Position numbers and translations under genes: made by a program. From positions 1 through 13,567 of the forward strand of contig NZ_QFQZ01000102.1 of the NCBI RefSeq assembly GCF_003243465.1: a DNA stretch of 13,567 nt. The letters are read 5' to 3'. Shown here piece after piece: positions 1 to 6,914 of the stretch; position 1 is the first letter of the stretch; every line of letters starts with the position of its first letter. The notes beneath the pieces were generated by a model. It was given only the letters and a program-made list of their open reading frames with translations. It had not been told where the DNA came from and did not search any database. The DNA comes from Caulobacter segnis (lineage in GTDB: Bacteria; Pseudomonadota; Alphaproteobacteria; Caulobacterales; Caulobacteraceae).

Positions 1-250
1 CAGCCCGGCCCGCCCGCCGGGGGCCTCTTTCGGAAGCGGGTTAAAACCCCGCGCGTCGAAGGCTCACCGGATAACGGCTGCGCGGAGCGCCCAGGCTTCG
101 TCGAAACGGTAATCACTCTATCCTCACCCGGACGAACGTCCGGGCGCTCCGCTTCCCCTTCCGAATCTTCAGCGAGCGATCGCGTGAAGCTGCGGCGGCG
201 CGTCTTCACGGCAATTGAACGCCCGTATGACCCGCGACATAACTAGAGCC
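1..250. other. Leader/intergenic stretch with nested inverted repeats upstream of the CoA ligase
   Basis: No convincing gene is visible. Two inverted repeats are nested here. GCGGAGCGCCC at 82-92 is matched by its exact reverse complement GGGCGCTCCGC at 142-152. Just inside the right arm lies a tight hairpin, CCCGGACG at 127-134 and CGTCCGGG at 137-144. There is also an imperfect GCGGG/CCCGC hairpin at 36-52 around TTAAAA. None is followed by a T-tract on the + strand, so a classical terminator is not supported; a degenerate extragenic palindrome or a structured 5' leader is possible. No convincing -35/-10 pair was found. A GAATC (CcrM-type GANTC) site lies at 163-167. Confidence 0.5.
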
Positions 251-2041
251 ATGAACGCGCCCCACACCGCCCCCTTCCGCGACGCCCGCTACGCGCCCCG
301 CGCTCTGGAGGTCGAGCGGCGGGGCGAGACGCTGATCCTGCGCAATCCCAATCCCTACTCGGACGCGGTGCGCACCACGACTGAGCCCTTGGCGCGCTGG
401 GCGGCCGAGGCGCCGGACCGGGTCTGGCTGGCCGAGCGGATCGCCGGGGGCGACGGCTGGCGGACGATCACCTATGCCGAGGCCAAGGCCCAGATCGAGG
501 CGCTGACTGGCGGTTTGGCTGGCCTGGGCCTGCAACGCGGCCAGCCGCTGCTGATCCTGGCCCGCAACGGCATCGAACACGCCCTGATCGCCTACGCCGC
601 CATGAGCCTGGGCGCGCCCGCCGCGCCGGTCTCGCCGCAATACGGCCTGAAGGGCGCGGACTTGACCCGCCTCCAACACGCGGTCGAGCGGCTGAGGCCC
701 GCCGCCGTCTACGCCGACGACGCCGAGGCGTTCGGCGAGGCCCTGGCCGCGCCGTTCCTGGCCGGCCTGCCGGTGATCGTCAGCCGCAACCCGCGCCCAA
801 GCGACATCGCTTTCGCCGACCTCTTGAGCAGCGCGCCGCGCGCCCCCGTCGCCCAGCCCGACGACATCGCCAAGCTGCTCTTGACCTCGGGCTCGACCGG
901 CAAGCCGAAGGCGGTGCTCTGCACCCACGCCAACATCGCCCTGAACGCGGCGCAGATCGAGGCCTGCTACGCCGATCCCGAGCCGCCGGTGCTGGTCAAT
1001 TCCGCGCCCTGGAGCCACAGCCTGGGCGCCAACGCCATCCTCCACATGGTGCTGCACCGGGGCGGGACGCTTTACATCGACGCCGGCCAGCCGGTCCCCG
1101 GCCGCTTCGACGAGACGGTCCGGAACCTGCGCGAGGTGGCCACGACCTACCACAACATGGTCCCGGCCGGCTGGGCCATGCTGATCGGCGAGCTGGAGCG
1201 CGAAGAGGCCCTGGCGGCGAAGTTCTTCGAGACGGTGCGGGTGCTGCAGTACGGCGGCGCGTCCATGGCGCAGTCGATCCTCGACCGCGTCCAGGCCGTG
1301 GCGCTCAAGACCGTCGGCGAGCGGATCACCTTCGCGGCGGGCTATGGCGCGACCGAGACCGGCCCGACGGCCTGCAACATCCACTGGCTGAACGCCCGCT
1401 CGGGCATGGTCGGCCTGCCGACGCCCGGCACGGCCGTGAAGCTGGTCCCGGCCGGTGAAGGCGGCAAGTTCGAGATCCGGGTGAAGGGGCCGCAGGTCTC
1501 GCCCGGCTATCTCGACCAGCCCGAAGCGACGCAGCAGGCCTTCGACGAGGACGGCTTCTATCGCCTGGGCGACGCCGCGCGCCTGGCCGATCCGGAAGAT
1601 CCCTCGGCCGGCCTCGTCTTCGACGGGCGTCTGGTCGAGAACTTCAAGCTGGCCAGCGGCGCCTTCGTCGCGGCCGGGGCGCTGCGGGTGGCGGCGGTGT
1701 CGGCGCTGGGCGGCCTCGTCTCCGACGCGATCGTCTGCGGCGAGGGGCGCGAGGGCGTCGGCCTGATGCTGTTCCTCGACGCCAAGGCCTGCGCGCGGCT
1801 GGGGGATGATGCGGCCATCCGGACGGCGATCGCCGAGCGCCTGGCGGCCTACAACCAGCAGGCCAAGGGCGGGACGGGGCGGATCGCCCGCGCCCTGATC
1901 CTCGACGGCGCCCCGGACGCGGCCAGCGGCGAGCTGACCGACAAGGGCTACATCAACCAGGCTTTGGCCCGCGAACGCCGGCCGACGGAGCTGGAGCGCC
2001 TGTTCGCCGAGGCGCCGGATGAGGCAATTCTCGTGTTCTAA
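251..2041 (+). CDS. fcs: Feruloyl-CoA synthase-type acyl/aryl-CoA ligase (AMP-forming)
   Basis: A 596-residue ANL-superfamily adenylating enzyme. By family it activates a carboxylic acid (ferulate or a related phenylpropenoic acid in the Fcs branch) with ATP and CoA to the CoA thioester in the cytosol. Visible motifs: phosphate-binding loop TSGSTGKPK at 212-220, YGATET at 365-370, hinge/ATP region RLGDAA at 438-443 (Asp441), and GRLVENFK at 459-466, which has the Fcs-type shape rather than the usual GRxxDxIK. The adenylation Lys is Lys565 in TDKGYINQ, also typical of Fcs. Upstream in-frame starts exist (TTG 215, ATG 227); ATG 251 was chosen because the homologous body begins just after it, but no strong ribosome site decides it. 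No vanillin dehydrogenase or hydratase-lyase is adjacent, so the exact substrate is uncertain; a general long-chain or aryl-CoA ligase is the alternative. Confidence 0.85.
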   Translation: MNAPHTAPFRDARYAPRALEVERRGETLILRNPNPYSDAVRTTTEPLARWAAEAPDRVWLAERIAGGDGWRTITYAEAKAQIEALTGGLAGLGLQRGQPLLILARNGIEHALIAYAAMSLGAPAAPVSPQYGLKGADLTRLQHAVERLRPAAVYADDAEAFGEALAAPFLAGLPVIVSRNPRPSDIAFADLLSSAPRAPVAQPDDIAKLLLTSGSTGKPKAVLCTHANIALNAAQIEACYADPEPPVLVNSAPWSHSLGANAILHMVLHRGGTLYIDAGQPVPGRFDETVRNLREVATTYHNMVPAGWAMLIGELEREEALAAKFFETVRVLQYGGASMAQSILDRVQAVALKTVGERITFAAGYGATETGPTACNIHWLNARSGMVGLPTPGTAVKLVPAGEGGKFEIRVKGPQVSPGYLDQPEATQQAFDEDGFYRLGDAARLADPEDPSAGLVFDGRLVENFKLASGAFVAAGALRVAAVSALGGLVSDAIVCGEGREGVGLMLFLDAKACARLGDDAAIRTAIAERLAAYNQQAKGGTGRIARALILDGAPDAASGELTDKGYINQALARERRPTELERLFAEAPDEAILVF

Positions 2042-2054
2042 GCCGTCCTTCCCG

Positions 2055-2162
2055 TGTCATCCCGGCCGCAGCGCAGCGGAGAGCCGGGACCAGGGGCGGA
2101 GCGCACGGTACTTCGTCACCCCCTGGGTCCCGGATAGCCTCTTCGAGGCTTCCGGGATGACA
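2055..2162. repeat. Extragenic palindromic repeat, copy 1
   Basis: A 108-bp element bounded by a perfect 11-bp inverted repeat, TGTCATCCCGG at 2055-2065 and CCGGGATGACA at 2152-2162. Inside, CCGGGACCAGGGG (2084-2096) faces CCCCTGGGTCCCGG (2120-2133) with a single extra base, and AGCCTC-TTC-GAGGCT (2136-2150) forms a triloop hairpin. The first 38 bases match copy 2 (9275-9312) with three differences. It lies between the convergent ends of the CoA ligase and the YhhN gene, where it could act as a bidirectional transcription or mRNA end; no T-tract is present. Confidence 0.85.
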
Positions 2163-2178
2163 ATGCGATAGCGGTGAT

Positions 2179-2832
2179 TTAGCGGGCTCGTTCTGTGGTG
2201 AGCGCGGCTGTCACACCCAGGCAGATCATCAGCTGGCCGGCATAATACAGCCCCCACACCGCCAGGCCGGTCGCGAAGCTCTCCGGCAGCAGGCCGCCTC
2301 GGGCGAAGATCAGCAGGTCCGAGACCACGAACATCAGGGCGCCCAGGGCAACCCGGCCGCGCGGGAAACGGCTCAGCCAGGCCGAGGCTGCCATCGCCGA
2401 CAGCCCGGTGGCGTAAAGCGCCACCCCCGGCGCGCCGGCCCGGTCGGCGGGCAGGTGGAAGGCGATCCCGACGACCACGGGGATGAAGGCGGCCGCCGCC
2501 AGAAAGGCCAGGGTCGAGGCCTTGCGCCGGTTGCGGGCGTACAGGGCGATCGCCGTCAGATGTCCGGCCAGGAAGGCCAGGGCCCCGATCGTCAGGCCCG
2601 AGGTCACCAGCAGCACGTCGCCCAGCGCGCCCAGGGCCATCACCGCCGCCAGCAGCCAGCCGTCCGTGGCGCGCGCCTTCAGCGCCGCATAGACCGCCAG
2701 CAGGCCGACGCCAGCGCCCTTCCACAGGACCTCGGCCGGCATGGGAAGCTTCAGGCCCCAGCTGGCGATGTAGCTGACGCCGGCGATCACCGACGCGATC
2801 AACACCCAGCGGGCCGACGCGGCCTTCGACAT
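2179..2832 (-). CDS. YhhN/TMEM86-family membrane protein (putative lysoplasmalogenase)
   Basis: A 217-residue, very hydrophobic protein with about seven to eight predicted membrane segments. Family-typical features are GALGDVLL around Asp72, the FLAGH segment ending at His91, GALMFVVSD at 164-172 and YYAGQ at 196-200. Characterised relatives (TMEM86B and the Legionella YhhN protein) hydrolyse the vinyl-ether bond of lysoplasmalogen; most bacterial members are untested and the substrate here is unknown. The start at 2832 has a purine-rich GGGGGAAA ribosome site just upstream. The frame extends further upstream to 3093, but that extension runs into the divergent ThDP gene and lacks membrane character. 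It is transcribed divergently from that gene across a 142-bp gap in which I found no clear promoter. Confidence 0.85.
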   Translation of the reverse strand: MSKAASARWVLIASVIAGVSYIASWGLKLPMPAEVLWKGAGVGLLAVYAALKARATDGWLLAAVMALGALGDVLLVTSGLTIGALAFLAGHLTAIALYARNRRKASTLAFLAAAAFIPVVVGIAFHLPADRAGAPGVALYATGLSAMAASAWLSRFPRGRVALGALMFVVSDLLIFARGGLLPESFATGLAVWGLYYAGQLMICLGVTAALTTERAR

Positions 2833-2974
2833 GATCCGTTTCCCCCAAAGCACGGCCCGCCCTGCCGGCGATGCTCGCAAGAGCCAGGATGCCTCGTCGG
2901 CGCTTGGCCGCGCAATCCTGTTGCGTGACTTGGCGGAAATGTCGGAAGGATGGGGCGACGGTACGGAGAAGACC

Positions 2975-4516
2975 ATGAACGGCGCGGACGCCCTGATCAC
3001 CACCCTGGCCGACAACGGCGTCACCGCCTGCTTCGCCAATCCCGGGACCAGCGAGATGCAGTTCGTCTCGGCCCTGGACCGCGAGCCGCGCATGCGCAGC
3101 GTGCTCTGCCTGTTCGAGGGCGTGGCGACCGGGGCCGCCGACGGCTATGGCCGCATGGCCGGCAAGCCCGCCTGCACCCTGCTGCACCTGGGGCCCGGCT
3201 ACGCCAATGGCGCGGCCAACCTGCACAACGCCCGCCGGGCCTTTACGCCGGTGGTCAATGTGATCGGCGACCACGCCACCTATCACCGCGGCTTCGACGC
3301 GCCGCTCAATAGCGACATCGCCGCCCTGGCCGCGCCGAATTCGATCTGGGTCAAGTCGGCCGAGAGCGCCGACAGCGTCGGCCCTCTGGCGGCCGAGGCG
3401 ATCGTCGCCAGCTATGGAACGCCGGGCGGGAACGCCTGCCTGATCCTGCCCGCCGACGCGGCCTGGAACGAGGCCACCGTGAAGGGGCCGGTCGTGACTC
3501 CGCCCGCCTTCGCCGCGCCGGATCCGGCCGCCGTGGCGACCGTCGCCAAGGCCCTGGGTTTCGCCAAGTCGCCGGTGCTGCTGCTCGGCTCGGGCGCGTG
3601 CGGCGAGGCCGCGTTGGCGGCGGCCGGCCGGCTGGCGGCCCACGGCGTTCGCGTGCTGACCGACACCTTCACCGCTCGCCAGGCGCGGGGCGAGGGGCGG
3701 TTCCGGCCCGACAAGCTGCCCTATTTCGCCGAGCAGGCCCTGAAGGACCTCGACGGCGTCGACCTGATGGTGCTGGTTTCGACCCAGCGCCCGGTCGCCT
3801 TCTTCGCCTATCCCGACCGACCCAGCGTGCTGACGCCCGAGGGCTGCTCGGTCGAGACTCTGTGCGGCCGGGAGGTCGACGCGGCGGCGGCGCTGAACGC
3901 CCTGGCCGACGCCCTGGGCGCGGCGGCGGCGGGGCCGATCGAGACCTATGCGGCGCCCGACGCTCCGACGGGCCGGCTCGACGCCTGGGCGATCGGGGCC
4001 TCGGTGGCGCGGCATATGCCGACGGATACGGTGATCTCGGACGATGCGGTCACCGCGGGCCTGCCGATCTTCACCCAGACCCGCAGCGCGCGGGCCCATG
4101 ACTGGCTGTCCCTGACCGGCGGCGCGATCGGCCAGGGTCTTCCGCTGGCGATCGGCGCGGCGGTGGCCTGTCCCGACCGCAAGGTGCTGGCCCTGACCGG
4201 CGACGGCGCGGGCATGTACACGGTCCAGGCGCTCTGGACGATGGTCCGCGAGACGCTCGACATTACCGTCGTGGTCTTCGCCAACCACGCCTATCGGATC
4301 CTCGGCATCGAGCTGGGCCGCACGGGCGCGGGCAATCCCGGACCGGCGGCCTCGAAGCTGCTGGACCTGGGCGATCCGCGCATCGACTGGGTCCAGCTGG
4401 CCCAGGGCATGGGCCTGAGCGCCGAGCGCGCGGAGACGGCCGAAGCCTTCGACGACGCCTTCGCCCGCGCCATGGCGACTCCCGGGCCGCGCCTGATCGA
4501 AGCGGCGATGGGCTAA
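2975..4516 (+). CDS. ThDP-dependent enzyme, acetolactate synthase/benzoylformate decarboxylase family
   Basis: 513 residues with the usual three-domain ThDP layout. The N-terminal Pyr domain has the cofactor-activating Glu48 in CLFEGVATGAADGYG. A central Rossmann-like domain spans roughly 180-330. The C-terminal PP domain has the metal/diphosphate motif GDG at 409-411, closing with Asn437-His438 where most members have Asn-Asn. His71 in LLHLGPG sits where benzoylformate decarboxylase has its active-site His70, while the GPG resembles acetolactate synthase. The length is nearer benzoylformate decarboxylase (about 525) than acetolactate synthase (560-600). No small regulatory subunit gene is nearby, so a role in branched-chain amino acid synthesis is unlikely; decarboxylation or carboligation of a 2-keto acid is inferred. 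ATG 2975 follows GGAG (2965-2968) by six bases; the open frame back to 2831 is non-coding. Confidence 0.85.
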   Translation: MNGADALITTLADNGVTACFANPGTSEMQFVSALDREPRMRSVLCLFEGVATGAADGYGRMAGKPACTLLHLGPGYANGAANLHNARRAFTPVVNVIGDHATYHRGFDAPLNSDIAALAAPNSIWVKSAESADSVGPLAAEAIVASYGTPGGNACLILPADAAWNEATVKGPVVTPPAFAAPDPAAVATVAKALGFAKSPVLLLGSGACGEAALAAAGRLAAHGVRVLTDTFTARQARGEGRFRPDKLPYFAEQALKDLDGVDLMVLVSTQRPVAFFAYPDRPSVLTPEGCSVETLCGREVDAAAALNALADALGAAAAGPIETYAAPDAPTGRLDAWAIGASVARHMPTDTVISDDAVTAGLPIFTQTRSARAHDWLSLTGGAIGQGLPLAIGAAVACPDRKVLALTGDGAGMYTVQALWTMVRETLDITVVVFANHAYRILGIELGRTGAGNPGPAASKLLDLGDPRIDWVQLAQGMGLSAERAETAEAFDDAFARAMATPGPRLIEAAMG

Positions 4517-4529
4517 GAACGCCGCCGGG

Positions 4530-5330
4530 CTATCGCGGCAGCGTCTTGTCCAGGGCCTCGGCGATGGCGGTCATCGCCGCCAGATTGGGGTGATAGGGCG
4601 CGGCGCCCGGAGCCGGGTAGCCGTTCATCCAGGGCTTCGCCGCGCAGGCGTCGTGACCCTTGCTGAGGTCCGAGACCGCCAGCACGGTCGCGTCGCCGGC
4701 CTGGGCGGCTTCCCGCGTGATGGCCCGCAGACGCTCGGCCTTCGCGCGGGCGGCGTCGGCGGCGGCGTCGGACAGCGGCGTGGCCGCGCAGGCGCCGCTT
4801 GGCGGCAGCACGGCGGGGTACTCGACGAAGACGATGCCGGCCTGGGGCGCCCGCGCCCGGATCGCTCGCGCCAGCTCGGTCATCGCCGCCTTCAGCGCCG
4901 CATAGTCGGCCTCGCTGGGCGTGGTCTCCGGCTGGCATTTGGCTTCGCCCAGCGCGCGGCAGGAGGCGCCGAACAGGCCGCCGATATAGCCGATGTCGTT
5001 GCCGCCGATGGTCAGGGTCACCAGTCGGGTCGCCGAATCCACCGCGTCGATCTGCGCGGGCAGCTCGCCCCACGGCCGCAGCAGCGCCGCGGTCGTGGCG
5101 CCGCTGCAGCTGACGTCGACCAGGGCGAGGCCCCGGCGGGCGGCCAGCTGATGGGCGTAGTTCCGGGTCGAGCGCGCGCAGCGGGCGGGGGCGCTGGTCT
5201 CGTACGGCGTGATCCCGGGGCCGGCGGCGAAGGAGCTGCCCATCGCCACGTACCGCGCTGCGGCGGCGGTCTCGGCGTGGGCGGTGGCGGCGGCGGCGAA
5301 CAAGGCCAGGGCGGCGAGGATGAGGCGCAT
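4530..5330 (-). CDS. Secreted SGNH/GDSL-family hydrolase (esterase/lipase-like)
   Basis: 266 residues. The N-terminus is a signal peptide with cleavage likely after AHA at position 19, so it acts in the periplasm or outside the cell. SGNH blocks: block I is GSSFAAGPG at 31-39, with nucleophile Ser33 (the usual GDS is GSS here); block II is SCSGATT at 74-80 (Gly77); block III is GGND at 109-112; block V is YHPN with His247. Six cysteines (51, 75, 124, 132, 181, 229) fit the three disulfides of the Streptomyces scabies esterase-like branch. An ester or acyl-glycan substrate is likely but unidentified. ATG 5330 has AGGA seven bases upstream. The gene ends 13 bases from the convergent ThDP gene and starts shortly after the terminator of the upstream same-strand gene. 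Confidence 0.85.
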   Translation of the reverse strand: MRLILAALALFAAAATAHAETAAAARYVAMGSSFAAGPGITPYETSAPARCARSTRNYAHQLAARRGLALVDVSCSGATTAALLRPWGELPAQIDAVDSATRLVTLTIGGNDIGYIGGLFGASCRALGEAKCQPETTPSEADYAALKAAMTELARAIRARAPQAGIVFVEYPAVLPPSGACAATPLSDAAADAARAKAERLRAITREAAQAGDATVLAVSDLSKGHDACAAKPWMNGYPAPGAAPYHPNLAAMTAIAEALDKTLPR

Positions 5331-5357
5331 GGCGCGATCCTAGTCAGCCGGCGCGGC

Positions 5358-5393
5358 AAAAAGAAAGCCCGCCCGGATCGCTCCGGACGGGCC
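5358..5393 (-). terminator. Intrinsic terminator of the cysteine-module protein gene
   Basis: Read on the minus strand, an 11-bp stem (5382-5392 with 5367-5377, one mismatch) closes a four-base loop (5378-5381). It is followed by a T-rich run, TTTCTTTTT (complement of 5358-5366). It lies 29 bases past the stop of the upstream gene (5422) and only about 28 bases before the SGNH hydrolase start. Confidence 0.85.
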
Positions 5394-5421
5394 TTCTCGC
5401 CTGGCGGTCAGGACTGAAGGA

Positions 5422-6762
5422 TCAGCCCTTGACCTTGTTGGTCGGCAGCTTGCAGCCGCCGCCGATGCCCTTGGCCTGGACGCAGGAGAGGAACTCCTTG
5501 GCGGCCGGCTTGGCGACGCCGATCGGATAGCCCAGCACCCAGCCCGGCAGGCCGTCCGAGCAGGCCACCTCGACGAAGCCCTCGGTGTCGGTCGCGCCGA
5601 TGATGCGGGCGTCCGAGACGGTGCACGAGGCCTTGTTGAAGCCGACCAGATCCTTGGTCAGGCGGGCGTACTGGGTGTCCTTCTTGGTGAACGAGCAGCG
5701 GTAGCCGTTCAGCTCGGCGGTGACGCAGTCGAACACCGTGCCGCCGGTGGCGGTGAACACGGCGATGCCGCCGACGTCACTGCCCTTGCACTTCAGCTCG
5801 ACGATTTCCTTCTTCGGGTCGGTCGTCGGCAGCATGCCGTACTTCTCGACGTCGCAGGGGAAGCCGGCCTTGGTCGCCAGCTTGCTGTAGAAGCCGGCTT
5901 GCTCGGTCTGGGCCGCGACCGCGTCGGTCATGGTGCAGCCGCCGCCGACGAAACCGGCCTGGGCGCAGGGGATGGCGCGGGCGAAGGCGCCGGTGGCCGC
6001 CGTCTGCTGGTAGATGTAGCCCTTGCCGTCCTGGCACGAGACTTCGAAGTAGTTGTCGCTCTTGGTGCTGAGCACGTAGCGGCGATCCTTGACCGCGCAG
6101 TTGGTGTTCGCCGCGCCGTTCAGTGTGTCGACCACGTTCAGCTGGGTCTGGCGATTGGTCAGCTTGCAGCTGACATTGCCGCCTTCCTCATACAGCAGGC
6201 AGCTGTTCACCGAGACTTCGCCGTTGATGTTCATCGGCGCGACGGTCTGGACCACGTAGCCGGCGCCGCCCTTACAGGCGACTTCGAAGTACGAGTTCTT
6301 GGCGCTGGAGCCGATGGCGCGGGTGTTCTCGATGTCGCAGTTCGCGCCGCCCTTCTTCACGTAGGGCGCCAGGCCCGCGCCCGGATTGGCGTTGCCGGGC
6401 AGGATGCAGGCCAGGCCGCCGACCTTGCCGTCGGGACCGGGTTGGCTCGACTCCAGGCAGGTGTAGAGCTGCGGGGCGGCGTCCTTCTTCGAGATCAGGG
6501 CGAAGCCCATGCCCTCGTTACAGGCGACTTCGTAGTACTTCGAGCCGGCCTTCTTGTCCTCGCCGATGAAGCGCGCGTCCGAAACCGTGCAGCCCGCGCC
6601 GCTGGCCTGGATCAAGGCCGGCGCCTCTTTCATACCCGCCTCGCGCGCCTTGGCGTCGATGGCGGGCTTGCCCTTCTCTTCCTTCGGCGCCGAAATGACG
6701 GCGGCCGGCACGAGAATGGCGACCGCGAGGGCGGCCGACAGGCCGATCGCGAAAGGCCTCAT
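5422..6762 (-). CDS. Exported protein of five four-cysteine modules, function unknown
   Basis: 446 residues; I do not recognise a named family. A signal peptide covers about residues 1-25 (hydrophobic core, cleavage near ISA). The mature part contains exactly 20 cysteines that fall into five modules of four: 58/81/102/119, 142/163/188/199, 222/243/266/276, 303/325/346/356 and 380/401/427/437. Each module begins Cys-x-[VI] (often with SDAR or NTR), then a [YFV]-x-E-[VL]-x-Cys strand, then a Gly-rich G-x-G-[YF] turn, a third Cys, and a [GN]-x-x-Cys-[KTSI] end. Two disulfides per module in the periplasm or outside are inferred. ATG 6762 is chosen over ATG 6771 because AGGAG (6772-6776) is nine bases upstream of the former and abuts the latter. 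A terminator follows the gene. It may be structural or ligand-binding; no catalytic motif is seen. Confidence 0.8.
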   Translation of the reverse strand: MRPFAIGLSAALAVAILVPAAVISAPKEEKGKPAIDAKAREAGMKEAPALIQASGAGCTVSDARFIGEDKKAGSKYYEVACNEGMGFALISKKDAAPQLYTCLESSQPGPDGKVGGLACILPGNANPGAGLAPYVKKGGANCDIENTRAIGSSAKNSYFEVACKGGAGYVVQTVAPMNINGEVSVNSCLLYEEGGNVSCKLTNRQTQLNVVDTLNGAANTNCAVKDRRYVLSTKSDNYFEVSCQDGKGYIYQQTAATGAFARAIPCAQAGFVGGGCTMTDAVAAQTEQAGFYSKLATKAGFPCDVEKYGMLPTTDPKKEIVELKCKGSDVGGIAVFTATGGTVFDCVTAELNGYRCSFTKKDTQYARLTKDLVGFNKASCTVSDARIIGATDTEGFVEVACSDGLPGWVLGYPIGVAKPAAKEFLSCVQAKGIGGGCKLPTNKVKG

Positions 6763-6795
6763 GGGAAACATCTCCTGGGTGGATTCCTCGCGCGG

Positions 6796-6825
6796 ACATA
6801 AGCGCGTGCTTGCATCGGGGGTCAA
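6796..6825 (-). promoter_or_regulatory. Candidate promoter for the cysteine-module protein gene
   Basis: On the minus strand TTGACC (complement of 6820-6825) is followed after 16 bases by GCTTATGT (complement of 6796-6803), a partial match to the alphaproteobacterial housekeeping pattern TTGNC / GCTANAWC. The start point would lie roughly 25-30 bases before ATG 6762, leaving room for the AGGAG ribosome site. This is a pattern match only. Confidence 0.35.
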
Positions 6826-6850
6826 GATACCGTCCGACATAGGCGGGATC

Positions 6851-6875
6851 TTGACGGCCTTGGCGGGCAAAAAAT
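6851..6875 (+). promoter_or_regulatory. Candidate promoter for the MBL-fold hydrolase gene
   Basis: TTGACGG at 6851-6857 matches the alphaproteobacterial -35 pattern well. GCAAAAAA at 6867-6874 matches the GCTANAWC -10 pattern at several positions, but the spacer is only nine bases. The expected start point leaves a leader of about 30-35 bases with a GGAAGGGGA ribosome site before ATG 6915. Medium to weak evidence. Confidence 0.35.
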
Positions 6876-6914
6876 GGGTGGGCGGACGAGAGACCGCCGC
6901 CGGAAGGGGACGAA

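Noticed and set aside
1..243. Frame open from the window edge to the stop at 244, possibly the end of an upstream gene
   Set aside because: Ser/Arg/Pro-rich with no coding character, and it runs through the inverted repeats. Other frames close at 42-44 and 110-112, and I cannot tell which, if any, ends a real gene.
206..1384. 392-codon minus-strand open frame opposite the CoA ligase
   Set aside because: Gln/Arg/Gly/Val-rich mirror of the ligase coding frame, with no independent support.
2831..2974. N-terminal extension of the ThDP gene to ATG 2831
   Set aside because: The family N-terminus begins at the residue encoded at 2975, which has a good GGAG site. The extension overlaps the start of the divergent YhhN gene.
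2057..4288. 743-codon open frame on the minus strand across the YhhN and ThDP genes
   Set aside because: Its translation is Arg/Gly/Pro-rich and low in complexity, and it overlaps two well-recognised genes in other frames. It is a by-product of high-GC codon use.
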